Shown here piece by piece: positions 1 to 9,521 of a DNA stretch of 64,000 bases; position 1 is the stretch's first letter, and the number at the start of each line of letters is the position of its first letter. This DNA is from Chryseobacterium sp. 7 (GTDB lineage Bacteria; Bacteroidota; Bacteroidia; Flavobacteriales; Weeksellaceae). A program made the position numbers and the translations under genes. The notes under the pieces were generated by a model. It had not been told where the DNA came from, did no database searches, and saw nothing but the letters and a program-made list of their open reading frames with translations. Location of the stretch: the NCBI RefSeq assembly GCF_003663845.1, contig NZ_RCCA01000001.1:434001-498000 (forward strand). Reading direction: 5' to 3'.

Positions 1-38
1 TTTTCTGTACTCATACAGCTATATTTTTAATTTAAAAA

Positions 39-2321
39 TTATTTATTTGATTCTTCTTTTGACATTGAGTAAGGAAAATCTTTTTCCTGTGAACCTCTTT
101 CTTTATTGGGCTTGTTATCCATCTTAAAATCTAAAACAGCTCCTTTCATCAGTTCTTTATGGCTCAGCCAGTTTTTGGAATAAGGTTGCTGGTTCACATC
201 CAGTGATTTTACATAAAGATTTTCTGCATTGTTTTCCGGAGCTTTTATTTCAATTTTCTTACCATTTTCCAAGTGGATGGTAGCTTCTTTAAATAATGGC
301 GCTCCCAACACATACTGATCTGTTGCCGGTGTCACCGGATAAAATCCGAGAGCTGAGAAAATATACCACGCAGAAGTCTGCCCGTTATCCTCGTCACCGC
401 AATATCCGTCTGGAGTGGCATGATACAATTTGTTCATCACCTGTCTTGCCCAATATTGGGTTTTGTAAGGTGCTCCTGCATAGTTATAGAGATAGATCAT
501 GTGCTGGATAGGCTGATTTCCGTGGGCGTACTGCCCCATGTTCATGATCTGCATTTCTCTGATCTCGTGGATCACGCCTCCATAATAGCTGTCATCAAAA
601 ACCGGTGGCAACGAGAATACCTCATCTAATTTAGCTTCAAATTTCTTTTTTCCACCCATTAATTCTGCCAGACCGTCAATGTCCTGGAAAACAGACCATG
701 TGTAATGCCAGCTGTTTCCTTCTGTGAAAGCATCTCCCCATTTGAAAGGATTGAAAGGTTTCTGGAAATTACCATCTTTATTTTTACCACGCATCAATCC
801 GGTTTCTTTGTCAAATACATTTTTGTAGTTGTAAGCTCTTTTCTTATAAATATCAATTTCAGAAGCAGGTTTTCCCAGTGCTTTTCCTAACTGATAGATT
901 GAAAAGTCATCATAAGCATATTCTAATGTTCTAGCTGCATTTTCATTAATTTTCACATCATAAGGGACATAGCCTAACGTATTGTAATATTCTACTCCGG
1001 CACGGCCTACAGCTTCTATTGGACCTTCATGATTCGCGCCGTGTTTTACAGCCTGCCAAAGAGCTTCCGTATCATATCCACGAAGTCCTTTGATATAAGC
1101 ATCTGCTACTACGGACGCAGAATTGTTTCCAATCATAATATCAGAATATCCAGGACTGCTCCACTCTGGTAAGAAACCTCCTTCCTTATAAGCATTGGCC
1201 AAGCCTTCCTGCATTTCCACATTGATACTTGGATAGACAAGATTCAGGAAAGGATACAAAGCACGGAAAGTATCCCAAAATCCTGTTCCGGCAAACATTC
1301 TTCCGTCAACAATTTTCCCGTTGTAAGGACTCCAGTGTTTTATTTTGTTCTGAGCATCAATTTCATATAATTTCTGCGGGAAGAATAACGTTCTGTATAA
1401 AGAGGAATAAAAGGTTCTCATCTGCTGATCTGTTCCTCCTTTTACATCTATTTTTCCTAATGTTTTGTTCCAGATATTTTTAGCATCGGTTTTTACCTGT
1501 TCAAAATTTCTGTTTCCGATTTCTCTTTTAAGGTTCAGTTCTGCCTGTTCAAAGCTTATGAATGAAGAGGCTACTTTTGCATAAACCGTTTCTTTGTTTT
1601 TAAGCTTAAACCCTACTACAGCACCTGTATGATCGCTCGTAATTTCTAATTGGTCATTAACCAGTTTATCGTCTTTCCAGGTTTTTGTCAGTTCGAAATC
1701 TTTATCAAATTGGATAACAAAGTAGTTTTTAAAGTTTTCGTATTTCCCGGTAGAATATTTCGTTGTATATCCCAGGATTTTTCTTTCTTTCGGTAAAATC
1801 TTGATATAAGAACCTTTGTTCAAAGCATCTACTACCACATAAGCACTGTCAGTCTTTGGAAAATCGAATTTAAAATAAGAGGCTCTTTCCGTAGGGGTAA
1901 ACTCTGTAGTAACATTGATATCTGCCAGATAAACACTATAAAAATAAGGTGTGGTAACCTCAGCTTTATGACTGAACCAGCTTGCTCTTTCGTCTTCTTT
2001 AAATTTCACTTTTCCTACTCCCGGCATCATGGCAAAAGCACCATAATCGTTCATCCATGGAGAGGGCTGATGGGTTTGTTTAAATCCTTTTATTTTATCT
2101 GCATCGTAGGTATATGCCCATCCGTCGCCCATTTTACCGGTTTGTGGCGTCCAGATATTCATTCCCCATGGAAGTCCTACTGCCGGATAGGTATTTCCGT
2201 TGGATAAGGAGGGTTTGGATTGTGTTCCCATCAAAGGATTCACATAATCTACGGGAGATACATTCTGACCTAAAGCCCAGGCCTGTAATAACAGTAAGCA
2301 AGTAGAAAATATAAACTTCAT
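39..2321 (-). CDS. GH92 alpha-mannosidase, secreted (N-glycan locus)
   Basis: Predicted periplasmic or surface exo-alpha-mannosidase that trims mannose from high-mannose N-glycans. The 760-residue protein starts with a signal peptide (hydrophobic core LLLLQAWALG, no lipobox Cys) and has the full GH92 architecture: an N-terminal beta-sandwich followed by an (alpha/alpha)6 barrel. Key residues are visible: Glu534 in TEGNSWHY matches the family catalytic acid, and Asp643/Asp645 in GDEDNGQ match the base pair described for Bacteroides GH92 enzymes, so it looks active. It is the last complete gene of the minus-strand sugar locus, 16 nt after the ROK kinase gene, and the locus may continue left of the window. 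Specificity (alpha-1,2 versus alpha-1,3) cannot be read with certainty. Confidence 0.93.
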   Translation of the reverse strand: MKFIFSTCLLLLQAWALGQNVSPVDYVNPLMGTQSKPSLSNGNTYPAVGLPWGMNIWTPQTGKMGDGWAYTYDADKIKGFKQTHQPSPWMNDYGAFAMMPGVGKVKFKEDERASWFSHKAEVTTPYFYSVYLADINVTTEFTPTERASYFKFDFPKTDSAYVVVDALNKGSYIKILPKERKILGYTTKYSTGKYENFKNYFVIQFDKDFELTKTWKDDKLVNDQLEITSDHTGAVVGFKLKNKETVYAKVASSFISFEQAELNLKREIGNRNFEQVKTDAKNIWNKTLGKIDVKGGTDQQMRTFYSSLYRTLFFPQKLYEIDAQNKIKHWSPYNGKIVDGRMFAGTGFWDTFRALYPFLNLVYPSINVEMQEGLANAYKEGGFLPEWSSPGYSDIMIGNNSASVVADAYIKGLRGYDTEALWQAVKHGANHEGPIEAVGRAGVEYYNTLGYVPYDVKINENAARTLEYAYDDFSIYQLGKALGKPASEIDIYKKRAYNYKNVFDKETGLMRGKNKDGNFQKPFNPFKWGDAFTEGNSWHYTWSVFQDIDGLAELMGGKKKFEAKLDEVFSLPPVFDDSYYGGVIHEIREMQIMNMGQYAHGNQPIQHMIYLYNYAGAPYKTQYWARQVMNKLYHATPDGYCGDEDNGQTSAWYIFSALGFYPVTPATDQYVLGAPLFKEATIHLENGKKIEIKAPENNAENLYVKSLDVNQQPYSKNWLSHKELMKGAVLDFKMDNKPNKERGSQEKDFPYSMSKEESNK

Positions 2322-2337
2322 TGTATCTTTTCGTTTG

Positions 2338-3204
2338 TTAATTTATATACGCTTTTTTTAATGCATAGCTGGCAGCTCCAAGAATGGCCGCATCTTCAAA
2401 TATTGCAGAAATCTTAACCTGCAAGTTAATATTATTCTTCGTTAAATTCTGAATAAATTGTTGTTCAAAATAAGGATATGCTTTGGCAATATTTCCTCCT
2501 ATAACTAAAACTTTCGGTTTGTAATGAGCTACGTATTTCACAATAAATTCGGAGAAAGTGTCTGCATATTCATCAAACATTTGGGTTTGTATTTCTTTGG
2601 GTTTATCCAGCAAATCTTTGGTTCCTGAAATTTCATCCCCTGTCAGTTCTTTGTAACGATTCACAAACCAGCGTGTTGCCAGATAATCTTCACTGATAGA
2701 ATCTCTGAAAGAAGAATCCCATAAGTCCTCATCGGCAGCAAATTCTCCGTTAAAGAAAGTCGTTCCCAATCCTGTACCGAGAGTGACTCCAAAAGCACTG
2801 TCGAATCCCTGGGCGCAACCTCCGAATACTTCTCCTTCCATGAAGGCGGCAGCATCATTTACAAAATGAATCTGCTCCTGAGAAATACTGAGTCTTTTTG
2901 CCAGTTCTTCTTTAATATTGACCTGATAGATATCTATAAATTTCCCCTGCTGCATAAGAGATACTCCATTCTCATAATCGAAAGGGCCTGGCATTGCAAT
3001 ACCGATTAAAAGGTCTTCTTTTACCAGATCATGAGCCACTTTTTCAATGGCTGAAACCCAAGCGCTGAAAATAAATTCTTTCTTTTCAAAAGCATCTACA
3101 TGTTCTCTTACATAGGTTGATGAAATGATTTCACGTTTTTCCGGATCTACCTGAGCCAACGTGATGTGAGACCCTCCGATATCGATTCCTACTATATTCT
3201 GCAT
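2338..3204 (-). CDS. ROK family sugar kinase
   Basis: Cytoplasmic sugar kinase of the ROK superfamily, 288 residues. The N-terminal GIDIGGSH is the phosphate-binding loop, NDAAA in the middle carries the catalytic Asp, and GTGLGTTFFNGE is the second glycine-rich phosphate motif. The ROK zinc motif (CxCGxxGC) is absent, as in a subset of ROK kinases. It sits between the GH18 and GH92 genes of the N-glycan locus, so mannose, GlcNAc or ManNAc are the plausible substrates; the sequence does not decide between them. A terminator-like hairpin lies between it and the upstream GH18 gene, and I see no TAnnTTTG box of its own, so it probably depends on read-through. Confidence 0.85.
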   Translation of the reverse strand: MQNIVGIDIGGSHITLAQVDPEKREIISSTYVREHVDAFEKKEFIFSAWVSAIEKVAHDLVKEDLLIGIAMPGPFDYENGVSLMQQGKFIDIYQVNIKEELAKRLSISQEQIHFVNDAAAFMEGEVFGGCAQGFDSAFGVTLGTGLGTTFFNGEFAADEDLWDSSFRDSISEDYLATRWFVNRYKELTGDEISGTKDLLDKPKEIQTQMFDEYADTFSEFIVKYVAHYKPKVLVIGGNIAKAYPYFEQQFIQNLTKNNINLQVKISAIFEDAAILGAASYALKKAYIN

Positions 3205-3247
3205 TATTTTTTATTTTAAATTCAAGATCTCCCTGTGACTGAAAAAA

Positions 3248-3279
3248 CAGACAAACAGAAATGAGCTTCTGTCTGTCTG
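3248..3279 (-). terminator. Hairpin plus T-run between GH18 and ROK genes
   Basis: Arms 3248-3260 and 3267-3279 pair over 13 bp with one G-T, with a 6-nt loop. On the minus strand the stem is followed by six T, the form of an intrinsic terminator downstream of the second GH18 gene. It lies inside a co-directional gene run and may act as an attenuator rather than a full stop. Confidence 0.7.
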
Positions 3280-3335
3280 CTTTGTATTTCAGACTTTATT
3301 TTATCGAATCCAGTAATTACTTCATTATCTGAATT

Positions 3336-5744
3336 TTACTTCACAATGATTTTACCGGTTGATAATACTTTACTGTTGGCGGATGTAATCTTGTAAATAT
3401 AAGTACCACTGATTAAATCCTGTGTATTCACTACGTTATTATTTTGATTAATATTCTGTTTTTTGAACAGTTTTCCTGAAGCATCATACAATGCCACTTC
3501 ATTGGCTGAGCTGTCACTGATGGCAAAATGAATATCATTTCCTCTTTTCACAGGATTTGGATAAACTGTACTACTCTCTTTTACGGATTCAATATCTTTC
3601 ACGGCAAGAGATGACGCACATGCAACATCTGTTCTCCAATTCGCATCTGTCATACTTACCAGCGTTGCAAAATGAGTATTTGCCGTAGCATCCAATGCAC
3701 CTAAACCGCTTCCTTCATCCATTTTCCAGTTGGCTTCAAGACCTGCGGAGTTCGCAGGAACGTTACAGCTGTTGCTCAAAATTTCCTGAGGAGTCAGTGC
3801 TTTTTTCCATACTCTGAATTCATCAAGAAAACCGTTGATTGTACGGGAATTGTCATAATTTCTTCCCAGATAAAGAATTCCGTTTGCTGTAAAGTTACCC
3901 GTTACGGCAAAAGTAGCATCAAGGTTACCATTGACATAAATTTTCATGGCTGCACCATCATAAGTGGCTGCTATATGATACCATGTATTAGTGTTGAATG
4001 CTGTATTCGTATTCAATTTCACCTGTGATGAACCGAAACTCAATATAAACTGAAGTTTGTTATTCGCCAGGTTTCCGTCTCCGAATCTAAGCATAGCCGA
4101 GTTATTATCGCCTACTTCAACTCCCATCACTGATGAGATATAAGGAAAAGCTGATTTAAATGAGTTTACTTTTACCCATCCTTCAAAGCTCACTGCATTT
4201 CCGCTTAAATTAAATTGTCCTGCATTAAGATAATTGGTACTTCCGTTGAAGGCAAGGGATCTTGCTCCAGGGCTTGTAACAGGTGCGAAACCGCTGTTGA
4301 AGGCTCCTTCTGCTGAATAAGTACTTGTAGTTCCTCCCGCACACGAAGCCTGTACTTTCCATACATAGCTTGTATTAGCAGTCAGGTTTTGTAATGAATA
4401 GGAATTGGTTGTAATATTTGGAATTTCAGACCATGTTGTTGCTGCGGCAGTTTTATACTGCAGGGTATATGAAGTTGCATTTCCTGCATCCCATGACAAC
4501 TGAGTGGTATTGCCAAGGAAACTTCCGGAAGTTAATCCTGATGGCGTAGTGCAGCCACTTCCGGAGTTAAACCTTGGTGCGAAAATATAAGTACTTGTTA
4601 ATGTTGGAGAGCAGTTAGACTGTATTCTCCAATCGTAATCTGTATTCAGCGTAAGATTATTGATCACAATATTATTTCCTGAATAGTTATTGGCCACATT
4701 CGTCCAAACTGTTGAGTTGGCTGGTTTGTAATCAATATTATAGGACTGCGAAGCATTGGAAGTCCAGTTCAGTTGAGCTGAAGTTCCTGTAACATTGGAA
4801 ATATCAAGTCCCAATGGCGGATCACAAGCCTGTCCCTGAGACCATGAATACAGCTGACCGCTTAAAAGGGTATTTTCATTATAAAGGATATTAGAGCCTG
4901 TGCTCAGATAGCTCGCGACATCGGTTCCACCCAAATCATACCACATGAAAACGCCATATTGGTCATTCTTTGTACTGGTTGCTAAACTTGCTAAAGTAGT
5001 TGCTGAAGTTGAACCAGAATTAGAATTAAGAATCCATGTTGCAGCGGCAGAAATTTTAGATTTATCAAGAGGCGGAACAACAGGTGCATTGTAAGTGCTA
5101 TACATTGCATTCCAGGTGTAATTGATATAATTTCCTGCTAAATCTCCATTATAAGTCTGTCTGGTTGTAGCCGGACCATAGTAGTAGAATGTAATCAGTT
5201 TATCCGGCATTGCGGCTTTCAGTTCCTGCAAAAGCATGACAAAAGAGCTGTTATTAGGCTGTCCTGTTCCGTTATTTCCGTATCCTGCATATTCGTCATC
5301 AAGGTCTACTCCATCCAAACCGTAAGTATAAACAGTATGAGCTACCTGTAAAGCGAAATCTTTTGCCGCTTCACGGTTCGGAAAATTAGAAATTCCGGCT
5401 CCCTGGTGGTTTCCCAATAGATCCAGTAATACTTTTATTCCTTTTTGCTGTAAAGGTTTTACGTAAGTATTAACATCATTCAGAACTTTGGTAACGTTAT
5501 TATTGTTTGAGATATAAGCACGGTTTTTGGAAACATCATAGTTGATATTCGCCGCAAAAATAATGGCTACGTCAAAAAGCTGTCTGTTGGTATTCTGCAA
5601 CGTATAGGAACCCGCATTCAACGGGTTATTGTTATTCACTTCTACATAGCAGACTCCTAAGGGATTAAGCTGCTGTGCTTTGAGCAACGGGGCACACTGA
5701 AGCATCAGGGCCATTAAGGGAATAAAAAAGGATTTTTTTCTCAT
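3336..5744 (-). CDS. GH18 endo-beta-N-acetylglucosaminidase, T9SS cargo (EndoH-like)
   Basis: Secreted endoglycosidase expected to cut the GlcNAc-GlcNAc core of N-glycans, releasing the oligomannose chain. The 802 residues comprise a signal peptide; a GH18 domain to about residue 300 with the DGVDLDDEY motif (catalytic Glu151, very close to EndoH/EndoF); two fibronectin type III domains at about 310-395 and 400-490; a LamG/concanavalin-like domain at about 500-690; and a type IX secretion C-terminal sorting domain ending in KIIVK. It is a tandem paralogue of the next GH18 gene, with one extra FnIII domain. The duplicated endoglycosidases may split specificity between glycan types or protein substrates. 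Confidence 0.93.
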   Translation of the reverse strand: MRKKSFFIPLMALMLQCAPLLKAQQLNPLGVCYVEVNNNNPLNAGSYTLQNTNRQLFDVAIIFAANINYDVSKNRAYISNNNNVTKVLNDVNTYVKPLQQKGIKVLLDLLGNHQGAGISNFPNREAAKDFALQVAHTVYTYGLDGVDLDDEYAGYGNNGTGQPNNSSFVMLLQELKAAMPDKLITFYYYGPATTRQTYNGDLAGNYINYTWNAMYSTYNAPVVPPLDKSKISAAATWILNSNSGSTSATTLASLATSTKNDQYGVFMWYDLGGTDVASYLSTGSNILYNENTLLSGQLYSWSQGQACDPPLGLDISNVTGTSAQLNWTSNASQSYNIDYKPANSTVWTNVANNYSGNNIVINNLTLNTDYDWRIQSNCSPTLTSTYIFAPRFNSGSGCTTPSGLTSGSFLGNTTQLSWDAGNATSYTLQYKTAAATTWSEIPNITTNSYSLQNLTANTSYVWKVQASCAGGTTSTYSAEGAFNSGFAPVTSPGARSLAFNGSTNYLNAGQFNLSGNAVSFEGWVKVNSFKSAFPYISSVMGVEVGDNNSAMLRFGDGNLANNKLQFILSFGSSQVKLNTNTAFNTNTWYHIAATYDGAAMKIYVNGNLDATFAVTGNFTANGILYLGRNYDNSRTINGFLDEFRVWKKALTPQEILSNSCNVPANSAGLEANWKMDEGSGLGALDATANTHFATLVSMTDANWRTDVACASSLAVKDIESVKESSTVYPNPVKRGNDIHFAISDSSANEVALYDASGKLFKKQNINQNNNVVNTQDLISGTYIYKITSANSKVLSTGKIIVK

Positions 5745-5771
5745 AGTATATCAATTTTGCAGTAGAAAAAG

Positions 5772-5791
5772 CATTGGGCCGAAGCCCAATG
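5772..5791 (-). terminator. UUCG-capped hairpin between the two GH18 genes
   Basis: Perfect 8-bp stem (5772-5779 with 5784-5791). Read on the minus strand the loop is TTCG closed by GGGC/GCCC, an unusually stable tetraloop, followed by CTTTTTC. It lies just downstream of the first GH18 gene inside the locus, consistent with a terminator, attenuator or mRNA-stabilising stem. Confidence 0.65.
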
Positions 5792-5802
5792 ACTGAGTTT
5801 TA

Positions 5803-7953
5803 TTATTTTACAATTAGTTTTTCGGATTGTTTTAGGCTTCCATCATGAGATTCAAACTGGATGATGTAGTTTCCTGCCGGAACTCTGCTCAATTCGTATT
5901 GATTGTCTCCTGAATTCAATGATTTTGTATCTACGATTCTTCCGTTAAAATCATAAACCGTCAATTTTCCTTTGCTGTATTCATCCGGAACAGAAACGGT
6001 AAGTGATGAAGATTTGCTTACCGGATTAGGGTATAATTTGATTTGATTTTTACTATTTGTTTCTCCCGCATTTACTGCCTTTTGACCCGCAGTTCTTGCT
6101 AATGCTGAACTTCCTGTTGTACATGGTACATCTGTTCCCCAATTAGAAGAATCAACACCTGTCAACGTTAATGTCACTCCGTTTCCTGAAGTATCCTGAA
6201 CGGTAGAACCACTTCCTTCGTTAAACTTCCAATAGGCAGCCAGTGAAGTTGCCGGAACAGATACATTACACATATTCTGACTGATTTCTGTCTGACTTAA
6301 TGCACGCTTCCAAACTCTTACCTCATCTATTTTACCATTGAAATTTCTGGAAGTATTATATAAATATCCTACATTGAACGCCCCTGTTGAATTCACACTT
6401 CCGGTTTGTGCTTTGGTGGCATCCAGAGTACCATTGATATAAATTTTCATATTGGATCCATCGTAAGTAGCTGCCACGTGATACCATGTATTGGCATTCA
6501 ATGCCGTTGCGGAAGCCAGTTTTTGCTGTACATTATTGATGCTTACCACAAACTGAAGTTTATTATTCGCCAGACCGGCATCTCCTAATCTTAAGAATGC
6601 AGAATTGCTGTCACTAACCTCTGTTCCCATGATAGAAGAAATATATGGAGATGCAGATTTGAATGATGAAGGTTTGATCCACCCTTCAAAAGATAGTGCA
6701 GAACCGCTCAAAGTAAGATTTCCTGCTGCTCCAGATTCAGTGCTTCCATCCAAAGACAGAGCATAAGAGCCTGTAGGCGTTGTTCCTGAGGTGCTTGTAA
6801 ATCTTGGGGCAAACATATAAGCGCTTTTCACGCTGCAGTTGGTTCTGATTCTCCAGTCATATTCAGTGTTAGCTGTCAATCCGGAAATAGTTACAGAAGT
6901 AGAACTTGTTGCAGAAACTGCATTTGTCCATGTGGTTGAAGAAGCTGGTTTATAATCAATATCATAGGTATTGGTTCCTACGGCTGACCAGTTCAGTTTT
7001 GCTGAAGTACCTGTAAGATTACTTGTATATAATCCGATAGGCGCATCACAATTGGTTCCTTGCGTCCACGACTGTAAAGTTCCACTTAAAATCGTTGGCT
7101 CTCCGTATAAGGTCTGAGTTCCTGCTGAAAGCTGGGATGTTTCATTGGTTCCATGCAGATCATACCACATGAATACTCCATATCCTCCATTTTTGGTTTG
7201 GGTGGCCAGACTGGTGGTTGTAGAATTGGAAGTATTCCCCATCCATACGGCTGCCGGAGAAATTTGTGCTTTGGTAAGAGGAGGTACATTTGGGGCAGAG
7301 AATGTTCCGTACATGGCATTCCAGCTGTAGTTGACATTGTCTCCTACTCTGGCTCCATTCCAGGAAAGTCTTGAAGCGGCAGGACCATAATAATAGAACG
7401 AAATAATTTTATTCGGTAATAAGGCTCTGAGCTCCTGAACAAGCATTACGAAAGAGCTGTCATTGGGCTGCCCAGTTCCGTTATTTCCATATTCTGAGTA
7501 TTCATCATCAAAATCAATTCCATCAAGACCATAGGTATTCACTGTATTGGCAAGCTGTAGAGCAAAGTCTTTTGCGGCTTCACGCGTAGGAAAATTACAG
7601 ATTCCTGCTCCCTGGTGGTTTCCCAAAATTGTCAGGACTACTTTCATTCCTTTTTGCTGAAGTGGCTTTATGTAGGTATCCGCATTGGTAAGAACCTTCG
7701 TAACGTTATTATTGGAATACAGATAAGCTCTTCCACGGCTGGTATCATAATTAATATTGGCCGCAAAAATATTTACCACATTAAACAGATAGCTGTTCGA
7801 TGTCTGCAGTTTGTACGCTCCTGCATTCAGGAGGTTGTTATTATTCACTTCCACATAGCATATTCCTGTAGGATTAAGCTGCTGTGCGTTAATCAGAGCA
7901 CCAGACTGAAGCATCATGGCGATCAGTGCGGTAAAGATGGATTTTTTTTTCAT
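5803..7953 (-). CDS. GH18 endo-beta-N-acetylglucosaminidase, T9SS cargo (EndoH-like)
   Basis: Paralogue of the downstream GH18 gene, 716 residues. Order of parts: signal peptide; GH18 domain with DGIDFDDEYSEYG, catalytic Glu at residue 151 exactly as in the sister protein; one FnIII domain at about 310-390; LamG-like domain at about 395-590; low-complexity linker; T9SS sorting domain ending in KLIVK. It should be exported through the Sec and type IX systems and act outside the cell or at the surface on N-glycoproteins. It differs from its sister by lacking one FnIII domain. The first 150 residues are strongly conserved between the two, indicating duplication followed by divergence mainly in the accessory part. 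Confidence 0.93.
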   Translation of the reverse strand: MKKKSIFTALIAMMLQSGALINAQQLNPTGICYVEVNNNNLLNAGAYKLQTSNSYLFNVVNIFAANINYDTSRGRAYLYSNNNVTKVLTNADTYIKPLQQKGMKVVLTILGNHQGAGICNFPTREAAKDFALQLANTVNTYGLDGIDFDDEYSEYGNNGTGQPNDSSFVMLVQELRALLPNKIISFYYYGPAASRLSWNGARVGDNVNYSWNAMYGTFSAPNVPPLTKAQISPAAVWMGNTSNSTTTSLATQTKNGGYGVFMWYDLHGTNETSQLSAGTQTLYGEPTILSGTLQSWTQGTNCDAPIGLYTSNLTGTSAKLNWSAVGTNTYDIDYKPASSTTWTNAVSATSSTSVTISGLTANTEYDWRIRTNCSVKSAYMFAPRFTSTSGTTPTGSYALSLDGSTESGAAGNLTLSGSALSFEGWIKPSSFKSASPYISSIMGTEVSDSNSAFLRLGDAGLANNKLQFVVSINNVQQKLASATALNANTWYHVAATYDGSNMKIYINGTLDATKAQTGSVNSTGAFNVGYLYNTSRNFNGKIDEVRVWKRALSQTEISQNMCNVSVPATSLAAYWKFNEGSGSTVQDTSGNGVTLTLTGVDSSNWGTDVPCTTGSSALARTAGQKAVNAGETNSKNQIKLYPNPVSKSSSLTVSVPDEYSKGKLTVYDFNGRIVDTKSLNSGDNQYELSRVPAGNYIIQFESHDGSLKQSEKLIVK

Positions 7954-8062
7954 TGTATAATTTTTTTAAGGTGTTTTTGGTGTCTGAATTTTATATAGCA
8001 TTCCCCTGATACCTTCTTTTTTAGAAAGGAATCCAGATGAATAAGCGATATAAAAGGGTGGA

Positions 8063-9490
8063 CTATGTCAGTAGCTCAGGGTTTTCATTAAAGGTTTTCC
8101 ATAACAATTCGCCAAACAGGGTATTGGCCCATGCAAACCATTCTCTGGTGAATTTTTTGGCATCGTCTTTATGGAAGGATTCATGCATAAAGCCTGTTCC
8201 TCCGTGCGTTTTCTGTAAGATATCTATACACCATCTGATCTCACTTTTGTCATTGGTAGTGAGCGCTTTCATGATGATACTCATTGGCCAGATCATATCC
8301 AATCCGATATGTGGACCTCCTATTCCTTCTGCCAGTTTACCTTTGAAGAAGAACGGGTTGTTTTCTGACCACACGAATTTTCTTGTATTCAAATACACAG
8401 GGTCATCAGCTTTCACCGCATCCAGATAAGGCAGTCCCAGCAAGCTTGGACAGTTCGCATCATCCATCAGGTTGTAGCTTCCGAAGCCATTCACTTCAAA
8501 AGCATATATTTTTCCAAATTCAGGATGATTGTAAATTCCGTATTTTTTAATGGCTGTTTCTACCTCATCAGCAAGGTTGTTCAGTTGTTGAGCCAATGTT
8601 TTTTCATTTTTAATCTGAGCAACCATTTCCGCTGCCTGACGTAAACTTACCACCGCAAATAAGTTGGAAGGGATCAGGAATCCATAGATGGTAGCATCAT
8701 CACTTGGACGGAACATAGAGCTGATCAATCCGACAGGCTTCGTTGGATAACCATATCCTCCCATAGGAACTCCGTCTGTAGCCCAAGCTGTGGTACGCTC
8801 GAATTTATAAGGTCCAAGATCATGTTTTCTCTGCTGTTCTGTAAAGGTCTGCAGGGTAAGTTTAATTCCTTTCAGCCAGTTGGCATCAAAAGGTTTTGTA
8901 TCTCCTGTTGTTTTCCAGAAGTGGTAGGCCAGACGGATAGGATAGCAAAGCGAGTCAATTTCCCATTTTCTTTCATGGGTTCCCGGCTTCATATCGGTAT
9001 GATCATATTCTTTCCATTTACTGATCTTCTGATCATCGTTATAGAAAGCATTCGCATAAGGATCTTTCAGGATGAAGGTAGTCTGTTTGTGGATTACTCC
9101 TGAGATCAGCTTATGAAGTTTTTCGTCTTTTTTCGAGAACTGCAGATAAGGGAAAACCTGTGCGGAACTGTCACGAAGCCACATGGCATCAATATCCCCT
9201 GTGATCACATAGGTATCCGGTGCTCCGCCGGTTTCCGTATAGTAAACAGTAGTATCTAATGTATTCGGGAAGCAGTTTTCAAAAAGCCAGCTCAGCTCTT
9301 TGTTTTTTACTTTCTTTTTAAAGGCTGCAATAGCACTTTCTACGGATTCGCTGGTAAAATGTCTTTTATCTTTAGGAACACGGACAACAGGAAAATCATC
9401 CAGTACTAAATTTTTAGCAAAAACATTCTGAGTAAACAGCAATCCGGCTCCTGCCAGAGCACTTGTTTTAATAAAATTTCTCCTTTCCAT
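8063..9490 (-). CDS. GH125 exo-alpha-1,6-mannosidase
   Basis: Family GH125 enzyme (old DUF1237), 475 residues, expected to remove alpha-1,6-linked mannose from the N-glycan core by an inverting mechanism. The recognisable block DAMWLRDSSAQVFPYL and the later MFRPSDDATIYGFLIPSN and HESFHKDD segments fit the family. The N-terminus ERRNFIK followed by a hydrophobic stretch and AFA is a twin-arginine-type export signal, so the enzyme is probably folded before export to the periplasm. It lies 31 nt from the GH92 gene upstream, and cooperation is expected: GH92 removes alpha-1,2/1,3 branches and GH125 the alpha-1,6 mannose. Confidence 0.92.
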   Translation of the reverse strand: MERRNFIKTSALAGAGLLFTQNVFAKNLVLDDFPVVRVPKDKRHFTSESVESAIAAFKKKVKNKELSWLFENCFPNTLDTTVYYTETGGAPDTYVITGDIDAMWLRDSSAQVFPYLQFSKKDEKLHKLISGVIHKQTTFILKDPYANAFYNDDQKISKWKEYDHTDMKPGTHERKWEIDSLCYPIRLAYHFWKTTGDTKPFDANWLKGIKLTLQTFTEQQRKHDLGPYKFERTTAWATDGVPMGGYGYPTKPVGLISSMFRPSDDATIYGFLIPSNLFAVVSLRQAAEMVAQIKNEKTLAQQLNNLADEVETAIKKYGIYNHPEFGKIYAFEVNGFGSYNLMDDANCPSLLGLPYLDAVKADDPVYLNTRKFVWSENNPFFFKGKLAEGIGGPHIGLDMIWPMSIIMKALTTNDKSEIRWCIDILQKTHGGTGFMHESFHKDDAKKFTREWFAWANTLFGELLWKTFNENPELLT

Positions 9491-9521
9491 TGATACTTTG
9501 TTTCGTTTATTTTTATTAGTC